NCBI RefSeq assembly: GCF_001956045.1
Contig: NZ_MRTH01000005.1
Coordinates: forward strand, 248,001 to 312,000
Length of the DNA: 64,000 nt
Source of the DNA: Paenibacillus sp. FSL H7-0331
GTDB taxonomy: Bacteria; Bacillota; Bacilli; Paenibacillales; NBRC-103111
Reading direction: 5' to 3'
Every line of letters begins with the position of its first letter. Position 1 is the first letter of the stretch. The translations under genes and the position numbers were made by a program. The notes beneath the pieces were generated by a model. The model searched no databases and was not told the origin of the DNA. It saw only the letters and a list, made by a program, of their open reading frames with translations. Below, in pieces: positions 1 to 7,784 of the stretch.

Positions 1-557
1 GTAATGCTGGGAGACAATCCTCTATCCGAAAATTGACGATGAAGCTCTTGAAGCGACGTAATAACTGTAATATTTCGTTGATGAGCGGTATCAAGCAGCT
101 TCGTCAAATATAAAGGTAGACGCGGTTTGTCTTTATGTTTAAACAGGAGGATGTCTGAAACCGGACCGTCTACAAGAACGACACGGGTCATAACTGTATC
201 TTTGCTATCTCTATAGAAGGAATCAAGTATTGGGAACCAATCTTTGTGTTGAAGAACACGTTTGCCAATGAGCAGCACTTGGAGCTTCCCCCTGCTTGTT
301 AAGGCATTGATCGTGGCGTCAAATTGTTGTCTTGAATGGCGAAGTGTAGTGGTTTTGACAACCGTGTTCTCCTCCTTCTCTTTCGCTTCTGTATTAAAAA
401 CCGGACTGGAAGAGGAAATAAGAAGTTGGTTCTCTTTATCAAGATCAATTCCTACTAACAAGGATAGCGAGATGTCCTCGATATTGATTCGATCTCTGCA
501 ACCTGAAAGGAGTGAAATCGACAGCAGCAGGCTCAATAGACAAACGTGTTTGATCAG
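1..557 (-). CDS. Ger(x)C family spore germination lipoprotein (3' part missing)
   Basis: C subunit of a GerA-type nutrient germinant receptor, a lipoprotein held on the outer face of the spore inner membrane. About 185 codons are visible before the window edge. The N-terminus is a short basic stretch, a Leu/Ser-rich hydrophobic core and a lipobox LLSGC, followed by IEDISLSLLVGIDLD, typical of the family. No ATG, GTG or TTG fits this frame at the right place. The best start is CTG at 557-555, six bases after an AGGAG, and it overlaps the TGA of the upstream permease gene as CTGA, mirroring the ATGA overlap of the preceding pair. Third gene of a germination operon. Family call is firm; the CTG start is inferred. 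Confidence 0.85.
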   Translation of the reverse strand, partial: MIKHVCLLSLLLSISLLSGCRDRINIEDISLSLLVGIDLDKENQLLISSSSPVFNTEAKEKEENTVVKTTTLRHSRQQFDATINALTSRGKLQVLLIGKRVLQHKDWFPILDSFYRDSKDTVMTRVVLVDGPVSDILLFKHKDKPRLPLYLTKLLDTAHQRNITVITSLQELHRQFSDRGLSPSI

Positions 558-1651
558 GATTCACTCCTACGAAATCGACTATATACTTGAATGTATAGGT
601 AAAGAAATAATGGAAATACATACGCGTACCCTATTCCTATTTTACTGCCGAATTGCTGCCATTGTTGGACCAGATTCCACGAAGGGTGTACAACGATAAC
701 GATTGTAATGACCACTAGGAACAATATAGCGGCATAGGGTGGGGGAGCTTCTTTTCCTAACAAGTGGCCTGTACTAAAGATAGCTACAAACGAATAAGGC
801 AGCCAAGCTGTTGAAATGACAAACAGGTAAAGAACCAAAAAGATCATATCAAATCGTTCGAGAAAACGAAATTCGATTGTTTTCAACAAGTTTAGTAGAG
901 GTTGATTGTAGCTCGTGATATCGTCAGGGCTAAAATAAGCGAAGCAAATCAAGGTGACTCCCAGGTAAACGATCAACGTCAGCGTGTTGGCAATAACGAC
1001 TCCACGAATAGCCAACTGCTTTTTCTGTAAAAACGGATATAAAAAAAATACGATTTCAAAACCAAGATAAGAATATATAGTCGTTTGTAATCCATTAAAG
1101 ACCGGCATCCATCCTTCTTTCAAAAGCGGAAGAAAATGAATCCAATGACTGTCTTTTAGAGGGATCAACAGGATAAAAGGCATCCATAGCATCATATAAA
1201 AAACGAGTTCACAGTATCGACCCAATACGCGCAAGCCGTTGCGAGCAACAAAGTACCCAGGAATGATGAGTAATATCATGACCAAATAGTCCTGAGTCAG
1301 TGGCAAAAACCAGTGCTTGACGAAGAGCATCGTGGAGGAAAGTAGGATACAGACAAAAAATGCATGATAAGCTGTGATTGGGATGATAAGAAGCTTCCCT
1401 ATTAGCTTGCCACACAGACGGATCAACAGATCCGGTAATGTATCGTTGGGGTACTTCTTGAAAGTTAGCACAATCAGAATACTTGCGATGATGTTACAGC
1501 ACCAGGCGAGGATAACGGATATCCAACCGTCTGATCCTGCTTTTTCAGCTACGTCCATGGGGAGAGAGAATATCCCTGCTCCTACTTGAGCACCGTGAAT
1601 GATAAAAATAAACTGCATCAGAGTAATTTCGTTAGACGCGTACTTTTTCAT
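554..1651 (-). CDS. GerB-type germination permease (GerAB/ArcD/ProY family)
   Basis: Membrane subunit of a nutrient germinant receptor, the part thought to bind the germinant. The protein has 365 residues, the usual size, and reads as about ten hydrophobic segments. The amphipathic start and the GAQVGAGIFSLPMDVA loop in the first membrane segments are the family's amino-acid-permease-like signature. It overlaps the upstream GerA-type gene by four bases (ATGA, 1648-1651) and the downstream lipoprotein gene by the same arrangement, so the three subunits are translationally coupled. The natural germinant cannot be read from sequence. Expression is expected in the forespore, but I did not find a convincing sigma-G promoter. 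Confidence 0.92.
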   Translation of the reverse strand: MKKYASNEITLMQFIFIIHGAQVGAGIFSLPMDVAEKAGSDGWISVILAWCCNIIASILIVLTFKKYPNDTLPDLLIRLCGKLIGKLLIIPITAYHAFFVCILLSSTMLFVKHWFLPLTQDYLVMILLIIPGYFVARNGLRVLGRYCELVFYMMLWMPFILLIPLKDSHWIHFLPLLKEGWMPVFNGLQTTIYSYLGFEIVFFLYPFLQKKQLAIRGVVIANTLTLIVYLGVTLICFAYFSPDDITSYNQPLLNLLKTIEFRFLERFDMIFLVLYLFVISTAWLPYSFVAIFSTGHLLGKEAPPPYAAILFLVVITIVIVVHPSWNLVQQWQQFGSKIGIGYAYVFPLFLYLYIQVYSRFRRSES

Positions 1652-3195
1652 GGGTCCTCCCTTTCACGAGAATGGCCTTGTTTGTCTGATTGCGCTGATT
1701 TTGTACCTTTGGGTCGATTGCCCATTGTCCATAGTGGCATACGGATGAATACATCTTTCATATCGGCAAATCTCCATGGCGCCAGTGGGCTGCTATATGG
1801 AGTGCCTAACGATTCAAGCGAAACGAAATGTCCAACCAAGGCTATCGCTCCACAAACTATGCCCACAATTCCAAACATTGAAGCCAGCAGCATCATTGGA
1901 AACCGAAGAAGCCGAATGGATGCGCCCATGTCGTAATTAGGAATAATAAAAGAAGCGATAGCGGTAGAGGCAACGACAATCACCATAATATTGCTGACGA
2001 CGCCTGCTTGAACAGCTGCTTGGCCGATGACGATGCCCCCTACAATCCCAATGCTTTGACCGATCGGCGCTGGCAGCCGAATTCCTGCTTCTCTCATCAT
2101 TTCGAGCGTTAGCTCCATCAGAATGGCTTCCATGATGGGATGGAATGGAACGCGCGTTCTAGTTTCGGCAATCGATAAAATGAGCTGCAGGGGGATAACT
2201 TCATAATTAAAGGATATGAGCGCAATGTAGGTAGCAGGTAGAAACAAAGCAATAAATAATGCGAAAAACCGGAGTAGTCGAATAAAAGACGCAATCTGCC
2301 AACGGCTGCTGTAATCATCAACACTTTGAAAAAAAGCCACAAAGATGGCTGGAGCAATTAATACTGAAGGGGACTTGTCTACAACCACAGCGAATCTTCC
2401 TTGAAGGATATGCGAGGCTGCGGTATCAGGTCTTTCAGTCAAAATAAACTGAGGGAAAGGTGTGTATGGATTATCCTCAATGTATTCAGCCAACTCACCT
2501 GTATTCAGGATGGCATCTACATCAACCCGCGTAATTCTCGATTCAAGTTCCTTGAGCACTTCTGGATTGACGATGTCAGCTAAATATAAGATGGAAACCT
2601 TTGTTTTTCCGCGTTCACCTACGATTTGCTCCTTGATTTTCAATTCCCGGTTAGGAATATACCTGCGAATTAATGCAATATTTTGACTTGCTGTTTCTGC
2701 GAAGCCTTGATGCGCCCCTCGAAGAGATGATTCAACATGAGAGTCTTCAATTGCTCTTTGGGGCCAACCTTTCGTATCGAAGATGTAGACCTGGGGCTGT
2801 CCATCGATAAATAGTACACTGTCCCCTTGAAGAATTGCTTGTTCCACCTGATTCCAATCCGTTTCAATACGAAAGTCACCTACACTTACCGTACCAATTA
2901 TTCCAGATTGCTTGTCGGTTGCTTTATGGATCAACTCGCTCAGAATATTATTGTTAATAGATTTCTTATCCACCATACCGTTTAAATATGCAAGTGCTGC
3001 AGTGACTCCTGCCTGATCCATTGGAATCTGCCGAATGATCAAATCGGGTGTCAGATTGAACAATTGGTTAAGGTGTTGGATATTAACAGATAATTTGTTG
3101 TTAATGAGAACAGTATCTGGGGGGCTTGTTAGGTCGCTTGACGATCGATACTTGAAATTGCGATTTCTCTTCAACAACTTTAAAATCGAGAACAT
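1648..3195 (-). CDS. GerA family spore germination protein (A subunit)
   Basis: A subunit of the nutrient germinant receptor in the spore inner membrane, first gene of the operon. The 515 residues match the family length. A soluble N-terminal half of roughly 290 residues contains the family stretches DLIIRQIPMDQAG and RRYIPNRELKIKEQIVGERGKTKVSILYLADI. It is followed by about five membrane segments, including the conserved AVVVDKSPSVLIAP approach and the FHPIMEAILMELTLEMMREAGIRLP region, and a short charged cytoplasmic tail. The start ATG at 3195 is kept because no better ribosome binding site is seen downstream. The 241 bases upstream hold no other gene. Confidence 0.93.
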   Translation of the reverse strand: MFSILKLLKRNRNFKYRSSSDLTSPPDTVLINNKLSVNIQHLNQLFNLTPDLIIRQIPMDQAGVTAALAYLNGMVDKKSINNNILSELIHKATDKQSGIIGTVSVGDFRIETDWNQVEQAILQGDSVLFIDGQPQVYIFDTKGWPQRAIEDSHVESSLRGAHQGFAETASQNIALIRRYIPNRELKIKEQIVGERGKTKVSILYLADIVNPEVLKELESRITRVDVDAILNTGELAEYIEDNPYTPFPQFILTERPDTAASHILQGRFAVVVDKSPSVLIAPAIFVAFFQSVDDYSSRWQIASFIRLLRFFALFIALFLPATYIALISFNYEVIPLQLILSIAETRTRVPFHPIMEAILMELTLEMMREAGIRLPAPIGQSIGIVGGIVIGQAAVQAGVVSNIMVIVVASTAIASFIIPNYDMGASIRLLRFPMMLLASMFGIVGIVCGAIALVGHFVSLESLGTPYSSPLAPWRFADMKDVFIRMPLWTMGNRPKGTKSAQSDKQGHSREREDP

Positions 3196-3378
3196 CGAGC
3201 ATCATCCTATCCTGACAGTTAGTAAAATAGTTAGAGTTATTTTAAGGATGGACATAAAGCAGCAGATAGATACATGACGAATCGACTATCAACTGTAAAT
3301 GTTCTGCTTCTCGTGGAATATAAGCCAAGTACGGTTCGGATGAACGGAAAGCCTGATCAGGCCCTCTAATACGTGAAA

Positions 3379-3412
3379 AGCCAGCTATCATGTTCTCACA
3401 TGAAGGCTGGCT
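3379..3412 (-). terminator. Hairpin terminator of the CYTH-like gene
   Basis: Arms AGCCAGC (3379-3385) and GCTGGCT (3406-3412) enclose a second helix TCATGT/ACATGA with a TCTC loop. Read on the minus strand the hairpin is followed by TTTT, which fits a terminator 25 bases after the stop codon of the gene at 3437-4297. Confidence 0.65.
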
Positions 3413-3436
3413 GTTTCTATTTCATAACTGCTGCTT

Positions 3437-4297
3437 CTAGTAGCGGTCCATAATCAGCTGGGTTTTCAACGAATCCTGCGCCAGGAACCAGCCTTGACTT
3501 TGCAGATAAGTAATCAACTGATCGTGCTTGGTTGAAGCGGTTGTGCTGCTATTCGTTTTGAAGGAAATTTCGACCACATTCTCGATGCCTGTACCAGCGG
3601 CATCTCGGATCGGCCATACTTCAATATACGTTTCAAGGCCACTCCACGTACCGATTGAACGCTTGGCCAGCACCGGACCATACACACGGGAAGCATTTAG
3701 CATATCTGTGCCCCAGCCATTGTACAACCATTTGTCCATTTTACCAGGAACATTGTCCTTTAACAGCTTGCGGGAATCGCTGGCAGAAGGAAGGTCCATA
3801 CCGCTGTAGCCGGATTTTTTGCCGGTTTTTTTGTTGGAAATGCTTAAGGTTTTATTCAAATAGCCCCATTCGACCTGTGCATCGTAATTGGTGTCAGTGG
3901 AATCAAAGCCTTCCTGATTGGCCAATGTCAATGCTGCCGTGATGTTGTCATTAATGATCGGATAACGTTTTTTGTAGGTAAGCTCGAAGTCACTTTCACC
4001 TTCGGTTTTGCGGATGCGGGGAATCCAGGTATTGGTGTAGATATCCTTGGCATTGGTATCCAGAAACTCGATGTTCATTTTGGTAACGGTGCTTGGCATG
4101 CCAAAGGCTGCTCTTACTGTACTGGTCAGCTTTCCGTCGGAACCCAATACGGCGCTTGGCTGCATTAACAGCTTAACCTCATAATCCGGGACCATGTTGC
4201 TTGCTGCCTGTACGGGTGCAGGTATACTGATGCTGACTGCGAGTACGGCCGTACATACGACTGATGCCAATCCGCATAACCACTTGTTTCTTCTCAC
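3437..4297 (-). CDS. Secreted CYTH-like domain protein
   Basis: Function not known. The 286-residue product starts with GTG eight bases after AGGGAGAT and has a classical signal peptide (basic MRRNK, hydrophobic core, cut expected after PVQAA near residue 32). The mature part shows the order of charged motifs that lines the tunnel of CYTH/triphosphate tunnel enzymes: DYEVK near the start (the ExExK motif with Asp for the first Glu), then PRIRK (RxR), then FELTYKKR (ExTxK), and later acidic strands ETYIEVW and VVEISFKTN. CYTH proteins bind triphosphates or nucleotides with metal and are normally cytoplasmic, so export is odd. Only 75 bases separate it from the upstream LysR gene on the same strand and no terminator is seen there. 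The fold assignment is inference from motifs. Confidence 0.62.
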   Translation of the reverse strand: MRRNKWLCGLASVVCTAVLAVSISIPAPVQAASNMVPDYEVKLLMQPSAVLGSDGKLTSTVRAAFGMPSTVTKMNIEFLDTNAKDIYTNTWIPRIRKTEGESDFELTYKKRYPIINDNITAALTLANQEGFDSTDTNYDAQVEWGYLNKTLSISNKKTGKKSGYSGMDLPSASDSRKLLKDNVPGKMDKWLYNGWGTDMLNASRVYGPVLAKRSIGTWSGLETYIEVWPIRDAAGTGIENVVEISFKTNSSTTASTKHDQLITYLQSQGWFLAQDSLKTQLIMDRY

Positions 4298-4372
4298 TTC
4301 ATTCCATCTCCCTCATAGTGAATTGCTCATTACTTACAAGGAAGACTATAAAGACCGATTGTTATCTGAATG

Positions 4373-5278
4373 TTAGCGTGCTGTGTTGATATTGTAAACC
4401 GGATTTAACAGATGCTGGATAAAGCCCTCCAATAAGGCTGACTGCCGACGATCCAGATTGTAGGCATAGTACACGTAGCGCTTGTATGGATTTTGCGGAA
4501 TCGGACGGAATACGAGCTCCCCGCGTTCAACCTCGCGAAGCACAGCTAATCGCGAAACGAAGGAAATGCTTTCCCCCAGCATGACCACTTGCTTAATTGC
4601 CTCCAGTGAATCCAGCTCGATATGCCCATTTAGCTCAATGCGGTTGCTCTGTGCCCACTTCATCGTCATTTGGCGAGTGCTGGATTCCGGGCTGTGCAGC
4701 AGGAATGGGACACTCTGGAGCTGATCCGGGAACAGCTGTGGGTAGCTCGCCAGCTTATGTCCTGGTGAACATATGAGTACCAGCTCGTCCTCGCAAAATG
4801 TCTCGCCCAGGAGCGGAGGCATTTGGAAGGGCTCGCACGACATGATGCCCAGATCAATCTCATGATTGACCAGCAATTCCTTGATAACCGGCGCTGTCTT
4901 GACGATCAACGACAGCTGGATACGCGGGTATGCTTGCGTAAAGCTGCTCAGCAGACGCGGCAGGATGTACGTGCCTGGTACATAGCTGGCACCAATCTTC
5001 AAGGTTCCCCGACCTAACTGGTCGTATTCCTTCACGACACGTTCCGCTTCATGAGCCAATGCATTAATTTTCACGGAGTAGTGATATAACGATCTGCCGG
5101 CCTCGGTCAGGTGCACCTTCCCTGAACGCGATTCGAACAGCTGGACACCCAGCTCCTGCTCCAGATTTTTCATGTGAAAGGAGACGGTTGGCTGTTTTAA
5201 TCCCATTGCATCGGCGACAGTTGTCACCTTCTTATGCTTTTCAATCAATTCGACCATTTGTAATTTAAGCAGGTTCAT
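4373..5278 (-). CDS. LysR family transcriptional regulator
   Basis: A 301-residue LysR-type regulator of standard length. The N-terminal winged helix-turn-helix covers about residues 1-60 (VTTVADAMGLKQPTVSFHMKNLE, then LFESRSGKVHLTEAGR), and the rest is a periplasmic-binding-protein-like effector domain beginning at GTLKIGASYVPGTYILP. The start ATG follows GAGGAAGGTG. It is divergent from the ABC transporter operon at 5604, and the 325-base gap holds a perfect 17-base palindrome and three palindromic repeats, so it most likely controls that operon and itself. The effector is unknown; it should be related to the transporter's substrate. Confidence 0.93.
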   Translation of the reverse strand: MNLLKLQMVELIEKHKKVTTVADAMGLKQPTVSFHMKNLEQELGVQLFESRSGKVHLTEAGRSLYHYSVKINALAHEAERVVKEYDQLGRGTLKIGASYVPGTYILPRLLSSFTQAYPRIQLSLIVKTAPVIKELLVNHEIDLGIMSCEPFQMPPLLGETFCEDELVLICSPGHKLASYPQLFPDQLQSVPFLLHSPESSTRQMTMKWAQSNRIELNGHIELDSLEAIKQVVMLGESISFVSRLAVLREVERGELVFRPIPQNPYKRYVYYAYNLDRRQSALLEGFIQHLLNPVYNINTAR

Positions 5279-5294
5279 GGGGCACCTTCCTCAA

Positions 5295-5407
5295 GGCGTT
5301 CATAGAACGCCAGCATCGTAAGCATAATCTTAAAGCGTTTTTTGGAACGCTAGCATCGTAAGCATAATCTCAGGGCGTTCATAGAACGCCAGCATCGTAA
5401 GCATAAT
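5295..5407. repeat. Three tandem palindrome-containing repeats, period 39-40 bases
   Basis: Three head-to-tail copies begin near 5296, 5335 and 5375. Each has a palindrome GCGTT...AACGC followed by the constant block AGCATCGTAAGCATAAT. In copies 1 and 3 the palindrome is GGCGTTCATAGAACGCC; in copy 2 the loop has changed and is one base longer, but both arms remain, which suggests that the palindrome or hairpin itself is kept. The array lies next to the start of the LysR gene, upstream of the transporter operon. It could be an operator cluster, a hairpin leader of the LysR transcript, or a dispersed intergenic repeat. Confidence 0.8.
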
Positions 5408-5435
5408 TTTGATTGATGACCGACTTCAGCATTAG

Positions 5436-5452
5436 TATAGATAAAATCTATA
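5436..5452. promoter_or_regulatory. Perfect palindrome, candidate LysR operator
   Basis: TATAGATAAAATCTATA is a perfect inverted repeat with 7-base arms and a 3-base centre. It lies between the divergent LysR gene and the ABC transporter gene and contains the T-N11-A pattern that LysR-type regulators recognise. The rest of the gap, up to the ATPase start at 5604, is AT-rich leader with no gene; I could not pick out a clear -35/-10 pair there. Confidence 0.5.
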
Positions 5453-5603
5453 GGTTTGAATAGATTACATTGATAAAATTAACAAAACATTTACGTGACG
5501 ATAACACTTGGATGAATATCGGCCTCTACAATGAGTTTAGGAAGACGGCAGCAAGAGAAATTCGAGCAGGACAGGGATTAAGGGGAAAAAGGAAGGTAAT
5601 GGC

Positions 5604-6569
5604 ATGGATCTGGTGATTCAAGGCTTGGAAAAAAGCTTCAACCGCGTTCAAGCGCTGCATACAACGAACTTAAACATTAAGCAAGGGCGCTTTACGACCT
5701 TGCTGGGGCCCTCGGGCTGTGGCAAAACGACCCTGCTGCGTATGATTGCCGGGCTTGAGACTCCTGATCAGGGCGAGCTAAGGCTGGGGGATGACATCTT
5801 GTTCTCCAGTGCCAAACGGATCGATCGACCAACGCATCGCAGAAATTTTGGTATGGTGTTCCAGGATTTTGCCTTATGGCCGCATATGACCGTATTTGAG
5901 AATATTGCATTTGGTCTGCGAGCCTCGGGTAAGACCAAGGAGCTCAAGCGAGTTGTTCAGGAAGCAGTTGATATGGTGCGTCTGCAGGGGCTGGAGCAGC
6001 GATATCCGCATCAGCTTTCGGGTGGACAACAGCAGCGGGTTGCTTTTGCAAGGGCTGTTGTCATGAAGCCGCAGCTCGTATTGTTCGATGAACCGCTGAG
6101 TGCGCTGGATGCCATGCTGCGGGACGAAATGCGGATCGAGCTGACCGGACTTGTGCGGGATATCGGGCTAACGGCCTTGTATGTGACGCATGATCAGGTA
6201 GAGGCGATGTCGATGTCCGACGAAATTGTGGTCATGAAGGCAGGACAGATTTTACAAAAGGGAACACCCGAGCAAATCTATAATACCCCCCAGCATCCGT
6301 TTATTGCCCAATTTATCGGTAAATCGAATTGGCTGGTCAAGGACAAGCTGCTTATTCGTCCGGAGCAAATCCAATGGGTCCGGAATGGATCAGCAGATGC
6401 TTATCGGGGTAAAGTGCAGAGCGTCAGTTACCTGGGAGACCGCTATGAAATTCAGCTTGATATGGGCAGCTTGGGATTGTGGACGGCCTATGATCGGGAA
6501 CGTAAACCGACAGGTGAAGAAGTTGAGATGTATATAAGTCGGGAAGATATTCACGAAATTACAGATTAA
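5604..6569 (+). CDS. ABC transporter ATP-binding protein (FbpC/PotA-like)
   Basis: ATPase subunit of a binding-protein-dependent importer, on the inner face of the membrane. Of 321 residues, the first ~235 are the ABC domain: Walker A GPSGCGKTT (about 34-42), Q-loop MVFQDFALWPHM, signature LSGGQQQR, Walker B LVLFDEPLSALD and H-loop YVTHDQ. The last ~80 residues form a short OB-like regulatory domain (LIRPEQIQW, VQSVSYLGDRYEIQL) as in iron(III), spermidine and 2-aminoethylphosphonate transporters. The start ATG follows AAGGAAGGTAATGGC. First gene of an operon with a binding protein, a fused permease and a metallo-hydrolase, divergent from the LysR gene. Confidence 0.93.
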   Translation: MDLVIQGLEKSFNRVQALHTTNLNIKQGRFTTLLGPSGCGKTTLLRMIAGLETPDQGELRLGDDILFSSAKRIDRPTHRRNFGMVFQDFALWPHMTVFENIAFGLRASGKTKELKRVVQEAVDMVRLQGLEQRYPHQLSGGQQQRVAFARAVVMKPQLVLFDEPLSALDAMLRDEMRIELTGLVRDIGLTALYVTHDQVEAMSMSDEIVVMKAGQILQKGTPEQIYNTPQHPFIAQFIGKSNWLVKDKLLIRPEQIQWVRNGSADAYRGKVQSVSYLGDRYEIQLDMGSLGLWTAYDRERKPTGEEVEMYISREDIHEITD

Positions 6570-6578
6570 ACCAAAGGG

Positions 6579-6606
6579 TGAATACATACAAAGCGATGTA
6601 TATTCA
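6579..6606 (+). other. Intergenic hairpin between ATPase and binding-protein genes
   Basis: TGAATACAT (6579-6587) and ATGTATATTCA (6596-6606) form a stem with a small bulge and no T-tract. Hairpins at this place before binding-protein genes often act as RNA processing or stability elements that raise expression of the binding protein; that role is inferred. Confidence 0.35.
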
Positions 6607-6633
6607 TCACACAAAACGAGGAGGCGTATTGAA

Positions 6634-7734
6634 TTGAAAATGACAAAAGGGTTAAAAAACAGCGCATTAATGCTGCTTACGGCAATGGTAGGCTTTGGGG
6701 TTACAGGCTGTGGAACAGCAGCGCCGACAGCAAGCACACCCAATAATGGAGCAGCTCCCAAGACAGAGCCTGCCACAGCTACAACAGAAGTGAAACCAGC
6801 GGACAAGAAAGAAGAGAAGAAGCTGAGCGGGAAGCTGGTTGTATACAGCGCAGGGCCTAAGGAATTGGCGGAAGCCATTCAAAAGGGCTATGAAACGAAA
6901 ACAGGCGTGAAAATCGAAATGTTCCAGGGAACAACCGGTAAAGTGTTGTCCCGTATGGAAGCGGAAAAAGCAAACCCGGTCGTTGACGTTGTCATTCTTG
7001 CTTCACTTCCTGCTACGCAAGGCCTGAAGAAGAACGGATTAACGCTGGAGTATAAGGATGCCAAGAATGCCGATAAGCTGATTCCGGAATGGTCAGATAA
7101 AGACGGACATTTCTTCGGTTACAGTGCATCTGCACTTGGTATCGGCTATAACACCAAACTGGTTCCGACACCTCCCAAGGAATGGGCTGACCTGACCAAG
7201 GAAGAATGGAAGGGTAAAGTGAATATCCCGGACCCGGCATTATCCGGTTCTGCACTTGATTTTGTTACTGGCTACTTGAGCGGCAAGGGTGACAGCGGCT
7301 GGGAGCTGTTAGAGCAGTATAAGAAAAATGGTGTAGCTATGGCAGGTGCGAATCAGGAAGCATTAGACCCGGTTATTACTGGCGCAAAAAGCATCGTAGT
7401 TGCTGGCGTGGATTACTTGACTTATCAGGCCAAAGCCAAAGGCGAGCCGATCGATATGATCTACCCTGCCAGTGGTACCGTAATTAGCCCGCGTCCGGCG
7501 TCGATTATCAAAACCTCGAAAAACCCGGATGCTGCCAAAGCGTATATCGATTACCTGCTGTCCGATGAAGCACAAGCGATGATTGCGGATACTTACCTGC
7601 TGCCAGGCCGCAAAGATATCAAAGCCAAGAATCGTCCGGGTGTGGATCAAATACCGCAAATGAAAATCGACTGGACCTGGATGGACACGAACGGTGATGC
7701 CGTTACGAAAAAATTCACGCAGCTGTTCAAGTAA
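6634..7734 (+). CDS. Extracellular solute-binding lipoprotein of the ABC importer
   Basis: Captures the substrate outside the cell and delivers it to the permease. The TTG start is preferred because GAGGAGG lies nine bases upstream; the next in-frame ATG is two codons later. Signal peptide with lipobox VTGCG (Cys about residue 26), a Thr/Ala/Lys-rich linker to about residue 65, then the mature fold from KLVVYSAGPKELAEAI. This is the class of iron(III), thiamine and 2-aminoethylphosphonate binding proteins (SBP type 6/8). The paired C-terminal tyrosines of ferric-binding proteins are not evident, so iron is not supported; the substrate stays open. Confidence 0.9.
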   Translation: MKMTKGLKNSALMLLTAMVGFGVTGCGTAAPTASTPNNGAAPKTEPATATTEVKPADKKEEKKLSGKLVVYSAGPKELAEAIQKGYETKTGVKIEMFQGTTGKVLSRMEAEKANPVVDVVILASLPATQGLKKNGLTLEYKDAKNADKLIPEWSDKDGHFFGYSASALGIGYNTKLVPTPPKEWADLTKEEWKGKVNIPDPALSGSALDFVTGYLSGKGDSGWELLEQYKKNGVAMAGANQEALDPVITGAKSIVVAGVDYLTYQAKAKGEPIDMIYPASGTVISPRPASIIKTSKNPDAAKAYIDYLLSDEAQAMIADTYLLPGRKDIKAKNRPGVDQIPQMKIDWTWMDTNGDAVTKKFTQLFK

Positions 7735-7784
7735 GCAGTCAGTAGATAATGCCATAACCAGAAACCAGATAGAGAAGTGATCTT

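Noticed and set aside
5295..5407. CRISPR-like look of three regularly spaced repeats
   Set aside because: The constant block and palindrome together fill almost the whole period, there are no unique spacers, and no cas genes are near.
6634..7734. Ferric iron as substrate of the ABC importer
   Set aside because: The binding protein lacks the paired iron-binding tyrosines of FbpA-type proteins and no Fur box was seen upstream.
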